Shown one piece after another: positions 7,707 through 15,915 of a DNA stretch of 64,000 bases. Within the stretch, counting starts at the first letter, position 1. Each line of letters opens with the position of its first letter. Position numbers and translations under genes: made by a program. This DNA is from Pediococcus ethanolidurans (GTDB taxonomy: Bacteria; Bacillota; Bacilli; Lactobacillales; Lactobacillaceae), in the NCBI RefSeq assembly GCF_001437405.1, contig NZ_JQBY01000005.1, positions 46,413 to 110,412 on the forward strand. The letters are read 5' to 3'. The notes below the pieces were generated by a model. That model was not told the DNA's origin. It was given only the letters and a program-made list of their open reading frames with translations, and searched no databases.

Positions 7707-8400
7707 AGGACAGCTCCTTGAAGCAGCCCTTAAAAGATAAGCACGACTCCCGTGGGATTACAATCCCCCTCCGTCGTCCTTATCTTTTAAGAGCTAAACG
7801 CTTCAATCCGCTCACTGTTTTTAGGACAGCTACACAAGGCAAGCAGAGAGCTATAAACAGGATTCCAGCGGGATTGCGATCCCACCTCCATCCTGCTTAT
7901 AGCTCTCTGCTTTAACGCCTTGTTTCGCTCACTATTTTTAGGACAGCTCCTCAAGGCAAGCCAAGAAAAATAAGCAGGATTCCAGCGGGATTGCGATCCC
8001 ACCTCCATCCTGCTTATTTTTCTTGACTTTAGCGCCTTGTTCCGCTCACTATTTTTAGGACAGCTACACAAAGCAGATAAAAAACTCTAAGCAAGACTCT
8101 CAACGGGATGCGATCCCGTTTTCGTCTTCCTTAGAGTTTTTTATCTTAACGCTTTGTTCCGCTCACTATTTTTAGGACAGCTCCTTGAAGCAGCCCTTAA
8201 AAGATAAGCACGACTCCCGTGGGATTACAATCCCCCTCCGTCGTCCTTATCTTTTAAGAGCTAAACGCTTCAATCCGCTCACTGTTTTAGGACAGCTCCT
8301 CAAGGCAAGCCAAGAAAAATAAGCAGGATTCCAGTGGGATTGCGATCCCACCTCCATCCTGCTTATTTTTCTTGACTTTAGCGCCTTGTTTCGCTCACTT
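7707..8400. repeat. Tandem array of six ~117-bp hairpin units
   Basis: AGGACAGCT recurs at 7707, 7823, 7940, 8057, 8174 and 8289 (spacing 115-117 bp). Each unit ends with CCGCTCACT(A/G)TTTT. Inside each unit two long arms form a hairpin, for example CTTAAAAGATAAGCACGAC (7729-7747) with 7773-7791. The loop contains GGGATTGCGATCCC or a variant. Arm sequences differ between units but remain self-complementary. Units 1 and 5 are nearly identical, as are 3 and 6. The array fills the gap between convergent genes and ends exactly where the next stop codon begins. No gene is present. Confidence 0.9.
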
Positions 8401-8589
8401 TTATTTGTTGTCCCTCATATAATTATTAATTCTTTGAATATCATCTGCTGTTGGGGTATACGAATTTATTTTGATATTGTGAATCTTTTCCACGGATAAA
8501 TGAGTCCCGAACGCTACATCTGCATCTGTTAAGTCATGTTTCTTCTGATAACCGACAATCTCTTCAGCAAGTTTAGTTAAATCATTCAT
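8401..8589 (-). CDS. Small HTH-like protein, LBP_cg2779-like family
   Basis: The 62-aa product resembles a short lactobacillar family (LBP_cg2779-like) with a helix-turn-helix look. MNDLTKLAEEIVGYQKKHDL is followed by TDADVAFGTHLSVEKIHNIK, which fits an XRE-type helix pair without the rest of the domain, and the end TPTADDIQRINNYM fits a last helix. AGGAGG sits 7 bases before the ATG. Its TAA directly abuts the hairpin array. DNA binding is plausible but not shown. Confidence 0.72.
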   Translation of the reverse strand: MNDLTKLAEEIVGYQKKHDLTDADVAFGTHLSVEKIHNIKINSYTPTADDIQRINNYMRDNK

Positions 8590-8708
8590 TACAAATCCTC
8601 CTAATGTGGTTGGTTCCCTTTACATTTAATGTACCATAGTTGAGGGCAAAAAGAACGTGAATTGTGTGTATTTTTTAAAGAAATTCGTCAAAGTGCGGGA
8701 TAATTTGT

Positions 8709-8714
8709 TATAAT
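8709..8714 (+). promoter_or_regulatory. Consensus -10 box before the HAD gene
   Basis: TATAAT lies 30 bases before the ATG at 8744. The -35 region (TTCGTC near 8684) is poor. Confidence 0.5.
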
Positions 8715-8743
8715 GCAACTCAAGAGGGATTGAGGTGAAAAGC

Positions 8744-9424
8744 ATGAAGTATCAAAATCTATTATTTGATGTGGACGACACATTATTAGATTTTAAAGCG
8801 GCTGAAAATCAAGCCCTTAAAGGATTATTTACAGAAATCAGATATCCATTAACAGACGATGTGGTCAGTTATTTTCGTGTTTTAAACGCAAAAATGTGGC
8901 AACGGTTTGAATTAGGTCAATTGGATCGCCAAACTTTAGTCAACACCCGTTTCACGAAACTTTTCGCACATTTTAACGAAGAGGTTGATGGCATCAAGTA
9001 TGAAAAAATTTATCGTAGCTTTTTGAATCAAGGTCATCAATTAGAACCCCATGCCCGCGAACTGTTAAACGATTTAAAGGGACAATTTAATTTATTTATT
9101 GTTTCTAACGGCATTGCATCAGTTCAAGCACATCGTTTAAACGATTCGGGTCTAACTGATTACTTTAAACACATTTTTGTTTCCGAAGAGGTTGGTTACC
9201 AAAAGCCACGGATCGAATTTTTCGATTACGTTGCGAAAAAGATTGCCGGATTTACACCTAAAAATTCGTTAATTATTGGTGATTCACTCACTTCGGATAT
9301 CCAAGGTGGCGTGAACGCAGGCATTGATTCAGTCTGGTTTAATCCTAAGTTGCAACCAAATCATTCAACAGTCAGTCCTACATATCAAATTGACGATTTG
9401 CTGGATCTGCAGACGATTCTGTAA
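8744..9424 (+). CDS. YjjG-family HAD hydrolase (noncanonical pyrimidine nucleotidase)
   Basis: The 226-aa protein belongs to the YjjG subgroup of HAD-IA phosphatases, which remove phosphate from nucleoside 5'-monophosphates and help clear unusual pyrimidine nucleotides. Motif I is FDVDDTLLDF, motif II is LFIVSNGI, motif III is the lysine of GYQKPRIEFFDYV, and motif IV is IIGDSLTSDIQGG. The ATG at 8744 has GAGGTG 6 bases upstream, better than the GTG at 8735. The gene is monocistronic. Confidence 0.9.
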   Translation: MKYQNLLFDVDDTLLDFKAAENQALKGLFTEIRYPLTDDVVSYFRVLNAKMWQRFELGQLDRQTLVNTRFTKLFAHFNEEVDGIKYEKIYRSFLNQGHQLEPHARELLNDLKGQFNLFIVSNGIASVQAHRLNDSGLTDYFKHIFVSEEVGYQKPRIEFFDYVAKKIAGFTPKNSLIIGDSLTSDIQGGVNAGIDSVWFNPKLQPNHSTVSPTYQIDDLLDLQTIL

Positions 9425-9450
9425 TATTAAAATTTATGTTCAAATTGAAC

Positions 9451-9511
9451 AAGCAATCACTCATTGAATTCGAGAGTCTAAATCGAAAACAGTTGGAGAT
9501 TGCTTTTTTTG
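9451..9511 (+). terminator. Possible terminator after the HAD gene
   Basis: AAGCAATC (9451-9458) pairs with GATTGCTT (9498-9505) across a large loop and is followed by seven T. The loop size makes this moderate evidence. Confidence 0.5.
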
Positions 9512-9549
9512 TGCAAAAGAATATGAAAACTCAAGAAAATGTTAATTAA

Positions 9550-9578
9550 TTGCATGAATTTTCAGGAAGTGCTATTAT
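9550..9578 (+). promoter_or_regulatory. Promoter of the MarR/ABC exporter operon
   Basis: TTGCAT (9550-9555) and TATTAT (9573-9578) are spaced 17 bp. The operator palindrome starts 2 bases after the -10 box, over the expected transcription start. Confidence 0.7.
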
Positions 9579-9580
9579 CT

Positions 9581-9600
9581 ATTGTTAGAATTCTAACAAT
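9581..9600. promoter_or_regulatory. Perfect 20-bp palindrome, probable MarR operator
   Basis: ATTGTTAGAATTCTAACAAT is a perfect inverted repeat placed over the transcription start and 17 bases before the MarR start codon. A MarR dimer bound here would block transcription of its own operon, as is usual for drug-exporter operons of this family. Confidence 0.8.
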
Positions 9601-9616
9601 AATAATAGAGGTCATT

Positions 9617-10072
9617 ATGGAAAAACATTTAGGTATTAATCGACAGTTACATATTTTGTCAAACCGGGCAACACGTACATTTAACCGTACTTTTTTAAGT
9701 GATGATATAACTGGTAAACAGGGCGGTATTTTGCATTTTCTACTTCTGCGTGTAGGTAAGAAAGATATTTATCAACGCGATGTAGAGGAGTATTTTGGTA
9801 TTCGCCGCTCTTCAGTCACAAGCTTACTGCAAGCTTTGGAAGAAAAAGGGTATATTACGCGAAAGGCCGTTGCCAAAGATGCGCGGTTAAAACAAATTAT
9901 TTTGACTCCCAAAGCCTTAAAGTTTCGTAAAAATGTTGTAGCTGGAACGTTTGATTTTGAAAAACTTCTGCTTCAAGGAGTTTCAGACGAAGAAATAACG
10001 GCGTGGCAAAAGGTTACTCAAAAAATGATTAAAAATTTAGAAAAACAAGATTCAGGAAGTGATAAACAATGA
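9617..10072 (+). CDS. MarR-family repressor of the ABC exporter
   Basis: The 151-aa protein is a winged-helix MarR regulator. The recognition region is DVEEYFGIRRSSVTSLLQAL and the wing is EKGYITRKAVAKDARLKQI. Start at 9617 with AGAGG upstream; the longer upstream frame would overlap the operator and promoter. The stop overlaps the first ABC gene (ATGA at 10069). Together with the palindrome at 9581 this suggests autorepression and release by a toxic ligand exported by the pump. The ligand is unknown. Confidence 0.92.
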   Translation: MEKHLGINRQLHILSNRATRTFNRTFLSDDITGKQGGILHFLLLRVGKKDIYQRDVEEYFGIRRSSVTSLLQALEEKGYITRKAVAKDARLKQIILTPKALKFRKNVVAGTFDFEKLLLQGVSDEEITAWQKVTQKMIKNLEKQDSGSDKQ

Positions 10073-11805
10073 TAAAACGTTTGGGACATTCAGTTCGAGA
10101 ATTTAAAAAATATGCCTTAATTTCACCAGTGTTAGTGGCAATCGAGACTTTTATTGAAACGTTTATTCCGTACTTAATGGCAAATATGATTGATAAAGGA
10201 ATTATTCCAGGTAACTTAGGCTATATTGAAAAACTAGGTGCTTTTATGCTGGTGGGAACTTTTATTTCACTAGCTGGAGGCGCGGGAGCAAGTTGGTACT
10301 CCAGTAAAGCCAGTGCGGGTTTTGCTAAAAACTTGCGACATGATCTGTATTATCATATTCAGGACTTTTCCTTTGAAGATTATGAACATTTTTCAACGTC
10401 TAGTATTGTAGTTCGTTTGACGACAGACATTATGAATATTCAACAAGCGTTTCAAATGTTAATTCGGGCTGCAGCGCGAGCACCTTTGATGCTAATCTTT
10501 TCGATTACAATGGCGTTTACAGTGGATGCACAAATGGCCATGGTGTTTGTAGTTTCTGTTCCAGCCATGGCAATTGGACTCACGATAATTATTGCAATTG
10601 GTCGCCCATTATTTAAGAAAGTTTATCAACGTTATGACGGATTAAATCGGGTAGTTCGTGAAAATCTGCGTGGTATTCGCGTTGTTAAAACTTATAATCG
10701 TGCAGAAACAGAAAACCAAAAAGAAGCACAAGCCTCTTCTCGTATTTATGAAGTATTTAGTAAAGCGGAACGCATTTTACAATTGAATAGTCCGATCATG
10801 CAGTTCGTGATGTATGGAACGTTATTATTTTTGGCTTGGTTTGGTTCCAAACGTATTGTGGCCGGCACAATGCAGCCGGGACAATTAGTCAGTTTGCTTG
10901 CTTACGCGATGTCCGTTTTAATGAGTTTGAATATTTTATCAAACGTATTTAATCAAATGACAATTTCACTCGCATCGGCGCAACGAATTGATGAAGTTTT
11001 AACTTATAACAGCACGTTAACCACTCCTAAGGATGCCTTAACTAATGTTGCCAACGGAGATATTGAATTTAAACATGTTGATTTTAATTATGCTGATGAT
11101 CATGTCACCCGTTTGCATGATATTAACCTGCATATTAAATCTGGTGAAACAATTGGCATTATCGGTGAAACTGGTAGTGGTAAAAGTACATTGGTTCAAT
11201 TGATTCCGCGTTTATATGATGTGAATAAAGGCAAAGTGGATGTTGGTGGGCAAAACGTCTGCTATTACGACATTCGAACGTTACGCGACAATGTGTCGAT
11301 GGTGCTACAACAAAATGTCTTGTTTTCGGGTACAATTGCGGAAAATTTACGTTGGGGTGATGAGCATGCAACGGATGAACAGCTTGTACACGCCGCTAAG
11401 TTAGCTCAAGCGGATGATTTTATTCGTAGTTTACCTGATGGTTATGATACGTATATTGAACAAGGTGGTAGCAATGTTTCCGGTGGACAAAAACAACGTT
11501 TAACGATTGCACGAGCACTGTTAAAACGACCAAAAATTTTGATTTTGGACGATTCTACCAGTGCTGTAGATACCCACACGGATAGTTTGATTCAAAAGGC
11601 TTTTCGAGATGAATTACCGCATATGACCAAGTTGATCATTGCGCAACGAATTTCATCAGTACAAAGTGCGGATCGAATTGTCGTTTTGAATGACGGTAAA
11701 ATTGAGGCAGTTGGCACTCATAATGAACTATTAAAGTCGGATTCACTTTATCAAGATATTTATAATTCACAAATCAAAGGAGGAGATTCGCATGCAAAGA
11801 ACTAG
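10069..11805 (+). CDS. Heterodimeric ABC exporter subunit with degenerate ATPase site (LmrC/BmrC-like)
   Basis: The 578-aa half-transporter has an N-terminal six-helix membrane domain (about 1-310) and a C-terminal nucleotide-binding domain. Walker A is GETGSGKST (about 365-373) and the signature VSGGQKQR is canonical. The Walker B region reads ILILDDSTSAVD, so the catalytic glutamate is replaced by Asp, and the switch histidine is replaced by Gln (IIAQRISSVQ). These are the hallmarks of the non-catalytic half of heterodimeric multidrug exporters such as LmrCD and BmrCD. It is coupled to marR upstream and overlaps the second subunit by 14 bp. Confidence 0.92.
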   Translation: MIKRLGHSVREFKKYALISPVLVAIETFIETFIPYLMANMIDKGIIPGNLGYIEKLGAFMLVGTFISLAGGAGASWYSSKASAGFAKNLRHDLYYHIQDFSFEDYEHFSTSSIVVRLTTDIMNIQQAFQMLIRAAARAPLMLIFSITMAFTVDAQMAMVFVVSVPAMAIGLTIIIAIGRPLFKKVYQRYDGLNRVVRENLRGIRVVKTYNRAETENQKEAQASSRIYEVFSKAERILQLNSPIMQFVMYGTLLFLAWFGSKRIVAGTMQPGQLVSLLAYAMSVLMSLNILSNVFNQMTISLASAQRIDEVLTYNSTLTTPKDALTNVANGDIEFKHVDFNYADDHVTRLHDINLHIKSGETIGIIGETGSGKSTLVQLIPRLYDVNKGKVDVGGQNVCYYDIRTLRDNVSMVLQQNVLFSGTIAENLRWGDEHATDEQLVHAAKLAQADDFIRSLPDGYDTYIEQGGSNVSGGQKQRLTIARALLKRPKILILDDSTSAVDTHTDSLIQKAFRDELPHMTKLIIAQRISSVQSADRIVVLNDGKIEAVGTHNELLKSDSLYQDIYNSQIKGGDSHAKN

Positions 11806-13687
11806 AGTAGCAGGTAGAGCCAAAATAAATGGTTCAGTTTGGCGTATTTTATGGCGATTATTAAAATACATTTTGCAAAAAAGTCACTTTGCGTTGTTTA
11901 TTGCGTTTTTCTCTGTGATTGTATCTGCAGGGGCGGCTGTGATTGGAACTGTTTTTATTCAACGCTTAATTGATGACTATATCACACCGCTAACCAAAGC
12001 AACTAATCCTAATTTCACACCGCTATTGCACGTTGTTATTTTAATGGGTGCGATTTATTTATTGGGTGTATTAGGAACTTTGGCTTACTCGCAGATCATG
12101 ATTATGACTGGACAGAAATTACAAAAACGTGTTCGAGATGACATGTTTACTCATATGCAAAAACTGCCATTGAGTTACTTTGATTCAAACGACTATGGAG
12201 ACATCATGAGTCGGTATACGAACGATGTTGATACTTTACGTCAAATGGTAGAACAAAGTTTTCCTATGTTTATAAATGCCATTTTCAATATTGTGTTTAC
12301 ACTGACCGCCATGATTGCGTTAAGTCCATTCTTGACACTCATTAGTTTAGTGATATTTGCCCTAAGCATCTTTGTGGTCCGGACCCTCAGTTCAAAAAGC
12401 AGTCAGTATTTTCGGTTGCAACAGAAGTCTTTAGGAAATATTGATGGCTACATTGAAGAAATGCTAAATGGCCAAAAAGTCGTTAAAGTATTTTCACATG
12501 AAAAACAGTCCAAAGCCGGTTTTGATCTTCGAAATGAAGATTTGCGAAAAGATGCTAGTATGGCAAATGGCCTTTCAACGATGTTATTCCCTATTATGGG
12601 AAATGTCGGTAATATTTTGTATGTTTTAATTGCGGTGGTTGGCGGTTATTTTGCCGTAAATCATGTGACGCCAATTACACTTGGTGAAATTGCGGCCTTC
12701 TTACAGTTGAGTCGTTCGTTTAGTCAACCAATTGCTCAAATTACTATGCAACTAAACTCAATTATTATGGGTCTTGCGGGAGCACAACGAATGTTTCAGT
12801 TGTTTGATGAACCAGTTGAAAAAGATTCTGGGAATACCAGTTTGGTGTACGTTTCAGAGGACACTCAACATCACTTAGTTGAAACGAGTGAACGCACAGA
12901 CCGATGGGCATGGAAAACAATTGAAAGTGATGGTAGCCAAAAACTTACACCAGTCAAAGGACACATTGTGTTTAATGATGTGAACTTTAGTTATGATGGC
13001 AAAAAAACGGTTCTTCATCATATTTCGTTGGAAGCTAAACCGGGTGAAAAAATGGCGTTTGTTGGGGCAACTGGAGCTGGGAAAACGACCATCACCAATA
13101 TGTTGAATCGTTTTTACGACATCTCTAGTGGCAAGATTACCTATGATGGAATTGATATTAGGCAAATTCAAAAAGCAAGTCTGCGTTTATCAATGGGAAT
13201 TGTTTTACAGGACACGAATTTGTTTACGGCCTCGATTCGAGATAATATCCGCTACGGTCGGTTAAATGCAACGGATGAAGAAGTCGTGGCTGCCGCTAAA
13301 TTGGCCAATGCAGATAGTTTTATTCGTAATTTGCCCAAGGGCTATGATACGGTGATTGATGGTTCTGGTTCGGACTTGTCACAAGGACAGCGTCAATTGT
13401 TGTCAATTGCGCGAGCTGCCGTGGCTGATCCACCAACTATGATTATGGATGAAGCAACTTCAAGTATTGATACACGAACGGAAACGTTGGTTCAATCCGG
13501 CATGGATAACTTGATGCGTGGTCGAACTACATTTGTGATTGCTCACAGATTATCAACAATTCATAATTCTGATGATATTTTGGTAATTGAAGATGGTCGT
13601 ATTATTGAAGAAGGAAATCATGAAGCCTTAATGCAAGAAAAGGGCGAGTATTACGAACTGTATACTGGAAAAACTATCTTAGAATAA
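11792..13687 (+). CDS. Heterodimeric ABC exporter subunit with canonical ATPase site (LmrD/BmrD-like)
   Basis: The 631-aa partner has membrane helices in residues 1-340 and an insert of roughly 45 residues (SEDTQHHLVETSERTDRWAW region) before the ATPase domain, usual for this subfamily. Walker A is GATGAGKTT (about 425), Walker B MIMDEATSSID and the H-loop VIAHRLSTI are intact, while the signature is LSQGQRQ. Its Walker motifs combine with the VSGGQ of the first subunit to form the one working ATP site. AGGAGG precedes the ATG at 11792. Likely role: export of hydrophobic drugs or lipids. Confidence 0.93.
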   Translation: MQRTRVAGRAKINGSVWRILWRLLKYILQKSHFALFIAFFSVIVSAGAAVIGTVFIQRLIDDYITPLTKATNPNFTPLLHVVILMGAIYLLGVLGTLAYSQIMIMTGQKLQKRVRDDMFTHMQKLPLSYFDSNDYGDIMSRYTNDVDTLRQMVEQSFPMFINAIFNIVFTLTAMIALSPFLTLISLVIFALSIFVVRTLSSKSSQYFRLQQKSLGNIDGYIEEMLNGQKVVKVFSHEKQSKAGFDLRNEDLRKDASMANGLSTMLFPIMGNVGNILYVLIAVVGGYFAVNHVTPITLGEIAAFLQLSRSFSQPIAQITMQLNSIIMGLAGAQRMFQLFDEPVEKDSGNTSLVYVSEDTQHHLVETSERTDRWAWKTIESDGSQKLTPVKGHIVFNDVNFSYDGKKTVLHHISLEAKPGEKMAFVGATGAGKTTITNMLNRFYDISSGKITYDGIDIRQIQKASLRLSMGIVLQDTNLFTASIRDNIRYGRLNATDEEVVAAAKLANADSFIRNLPKGYDTVIDGSGSDLSQGQRQLLSIARAAVADPPTMIMDEATSSIDTRTETLVQSGMDNLMRGRTTFVIAHRLSTIHNSDDILVIEDGRIIEEGNHEALMQEKGEYYELYTGKTILE

Positions 13688-13802
13688 ATGTTAAGATTGC
13701 AAAATGACAATTAAGCTACCTATAGTGAATTAAACTGTTTAATAGCAATAACTGAAATTACTGTGGTACTTTTATTTATCTAGCAAATCAAAAAATCGTA
13801 TT

Positions 13803-13840
13803 TAATACCTCGATCATGATAAAATGAAGGGGTATTTTTA
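13803..13840 (+). terminator. Weak terminator after the ABC operon
   Basis: AATACC and GGTATT (about 13804-13836) form a short stem followed by TTTTA. The loop is long; low confidence. Confidence 0.4.
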
Positions 13841-13851
13841 TATAGAAGAAA

Positions 13852-14360
13852 TTAAAGGTTGAAAGTATCAAAATTACTTCAGTAACTGTCGTTAGTGGTT
13901 TAGTTCATGAAGAGTAGTTTAAATGCCGTCCTGCGGCTCATCTGGTCTGGAACGGGGTGGGCACGATTTGAAGCCAAGAAGAACACTTGTCTTCAAACTC
14001 GGCCTTATCCTAAGTAATAAATTACTAAGGATAATTTCACCCCTGAGACCAATCGCCTCCGGACTAAGAACGTTTTAAGCATTAATAATGTGCAGCAACA
14101 CTAATATCAAAGTTGTTATATTGGTGTGTTGATTACAAAGATTAGACTTAGTCTGGAAGCAAATGGGCTCAGTAGTGACATTTATCTTAGCGGGTTTCGC
14201 TTAGATAAAGGCTGAGCTTGAAGACGTGGTTTGCGGCTTCAAGTCGCGCCCACTACGTTCCAGCCCAAATTTGCTGGAAGACGGTAATTTAATCTAATTT
14301 TGTTACCATGATCACTTTTGTATCAGACAACGAGATGTGTTTTATAGTTTCAACCTTTAG
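13852..14360. repeat. Structured non-coding element, copy A (complete, with terminal inverted repeats)
   Basis: The ends are TTAAAGGTTGAAAGTATCAA and TTATAGTTTCAACCTTTAG, which are inverted copies. Inside lie two modules in opposite orientation. Module 1 (13944-14050) has the outer stem GGTCT...GGGGTG / CACCCC...AGACC, a hairpin TTTGAAG/CTTCAAA and a hairpin TTATCCTAAGTAA/TTACTAAGGATAA. Module 2 (14165-14266) has the same three stems with different bases: GGGCT...GTAGTG / CACTAC...AGCCC, CTTGAAG/CTTCAAG and TTTATCT/AGATAAA. No open reading frame of note. It fills the space between the ABC operon and the next gene. Other copies are at 33.3, 54.7 and 63.9 kb. Confidence 0.85.
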
Positions 14361-14394
14361 ATTTAGAAGAAATAAGAAAGAAGCGTAAATTAAA

Positions 14395-14718
14395 ATGATT
14401 CAAATCCCTCAAAACATGACAGAAGTAAAAGTTAAGATTGCAGAATTGGAAGAACTTGGTCACACAAGTGATGAAAAGCAGGTTGTTTTTGAAGCCATTC
14501 AAGATAATGCCCAGTCTTTGTTAGATGAGCAACTAGAAGGGAACTATTACTCCTGCAAGTTACACGACGATACGATTACCATCTTTGATGTTATTCAAAA
14601 ACCAATCGGTGAAATTAAATCGCAAAATGCGTCGTTTGATGCTGATTTTCGCCAAGATGCCAATAAAATGTTGATTTACTTAGACACAGAAATTCGTCGT
14701 GTGATTAATCAGCGTTAA
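14395..14718 (+). CDS. Hypothetical protein, 107 aa
   Basis: I do not recognise this gene. The product is acidic, soluble and helix-rich (MTEVKVKIAELEELGHTSDE; ADFRQDANKMLIYLDTEIRR), with no motif of a known enzyme. The ribosome-binding site is weak (GAAAGAAG about 11 bases upstream). It lies just after the structured element and 38 bases before the Cof-type phosphatase, with which it may be co-transcribed. Confidence 0.7.
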   Translation: MIQIPQNMTEVKVKIAELEELGHTSDEKQVVFEAIQDNAQSLLDEQLEGNYYSCKLHDDTITIFDVIQKPIGEIKSQNASFDADFRQDANKMLIYLDTEIRRVINQR

Positions 14719-14756
14719 TTGATCAAAACCTAAAATTTTAAGTTAAGGAGTTTCAA

Positions 14757-15575
14757 ATGACCATAAAATTAATTGCTAGCGATATTGATGGTACCTTTTT
14801 GGACGATCAGCATGAATTTGATCGTCACCGTTTTCAAGAACAATTAAATGAAATGAATCAACGAGGTATTCATTTTGTGGTTTCGAGTGGCAATCAGTAT
14901 CAGCATTGTATCAAGGTGATGGCTGGTATTGAGGGTGATCTTACTTATGTGATAGAAGACGGCGGATTGGTTGTCGAGAATGGGCGTGTATTGGATTCTA
15001 GTCCAATTGAACCAGAGCTATGGCAGTCAGTGGTGGATAGTATGGCACGCAAGCCCGTTTTAGCGAATGGTGTGATTGTCTTATCGGGACAAAAGGGTGC
15101 GTACACAAACGTGACTCAACAAACTGAGACATGGGGCCGGACGCAGTATTTCTATGAAATGTTACAACACAAAGCACCACTGACTGAGGTTAATGATCAA
15201 ATTTATAAAGTTGATGTTAATTGGCCGGGAATTGCGGATGTCCGTGACAAACATGCCGAGTTAGTAGCAGAATTTGGGGATCAACTAGCTGAAGTGATGA
15301 GTGGATATAGTGGCATTGATATTATTAAACCACATGTAACTAAGGCATATGGTTTGGAACAGTTACAACGAATTTGGAATGTTTCAATGACTGAAACGAT
15401 GGCCTTTGGTGATAATCAAAATGATGCGGCGATGTTACAGGATGCTAAGTATGGTTATGCTATGAAAAATGCGGCACCGGAAGCTAAAGCAGTGACTTCA
15501 TTAATCACGCCACTGGATAACAATCATAGTGGTGTCTTAGACATGATTGATAAAGTTTTAGAAGATCGAATTTGA
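14757..15575 (+). CDS. Cof-type HAD-IIB phosphatase
   Basis: The 272-aa protein is a Cof/YidA-like sugar-phosphate or flavin phosphatase. Motif I is SDIDGTFLDD, motif II VVSSGNQ, the lysine motif DIIKPHVTKAYGL, and motif IV AFGDNQNDAAML. A cap domain lies between motifs II and III (about residues 85-185), and the length is typical. TAAGGAG precedes the ATG by 8 bases. The substrate cannot be inferred from context. Confidence 0.92.
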   Translation: MTIKLIASDIDGTFLDDQHEFDRHRFQEQLNEMNQRGIHFVVSSGNQYQHCIKVMAGIEGDLTYVIEDGGLVVENGRVLDSSPIEPELWQSVVDSMARKPVLANGVIVLSGQKGAYTNVTQQTETWGRTQYFYEMLQHKAPLTEVNDQIYKVDVNWPGIADVRDKHAELVAEFGDQLAEVMSGYSGIDIIKPHVTKAYGLEQLQRIWNVSMTETMAFGDNQNDAAMLQDAKYGYAMKNAAPEAKAVTSLITPLDNNHSGVLDMIDKVLEDRI

Positions 15576-15655
15576 TCATTAACGTTACTTCAAAAACCGA
15601 TGCTTAAAACTTTAGGTTGAAATTTTGGCTTAAGTTCATTAGAATTGTAATGAAG

Positions 15656-15727
15656 GCGTCGGTAGTGTAATGGATAGCACATGAGATTTCGGTCCTCATG
15701 ATGGGGGTTCGATTCCCCCCTGACGCA
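15656..15727 (+). tRNA. tRNA-Arg (anticodon probably UCG)
   Basis: A complete cloverleaf can be drawn: acceptor GCGTCGG/CTGACGC with one G-T pair and A as discriminator, D arm GTGT/GCAC, anticodon arm TGAGA-TTTCGGT-CCTCA with one mismatch at the top of the loop, variable TGAT, and T arm GGGGG-TTCGATT-CCCCC. The loop position gives anticodon TCG, i.e. arginine (CGA family). CCA is not encoded. Confidence 0.88.
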
Positions 15728-15743
15728 TAAGAAAAATAATCGT

Positions 15744-15779
15744 AAAAGGCATTGGCAAAGATGAGCTAGTGCTTTTTTT
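15744..15779 (+). terminator. Terminator after tRNA-Arg
   Basis: AAAGGCATTGGC pairs imperfectly with GCTAGTGCTTT and is followed by seven T. Confidence 0.6.
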
Positions 15780-15915
15780 GTGCATTACTAGTTACTACAG
15801 TAATTTAACTAATTTTTCTATTGAATGTAAGACTGGCAGTGACATAATTTGTCGTATTCTTTTAGTACAATAAATTTATCCAAATACATAATTTGATAAA
15901 TGGAGTGATAAAAGA

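Noticed and set aside
7718..8071. Short frames inside the second array
   Set aside because: They repeat with the hairpin units and have no start signals.
388..8400. The two tandem arrays as CRISPR
   Set aside because: The whole unit is repeated, there are no unique spacers of constant length, and no cas genes are present.
15656..15915. tRNA-Arg as an integration site for a mobile island
   Set aside because: No integrase gene and no repeated tRNA 3' end are seen nearby.
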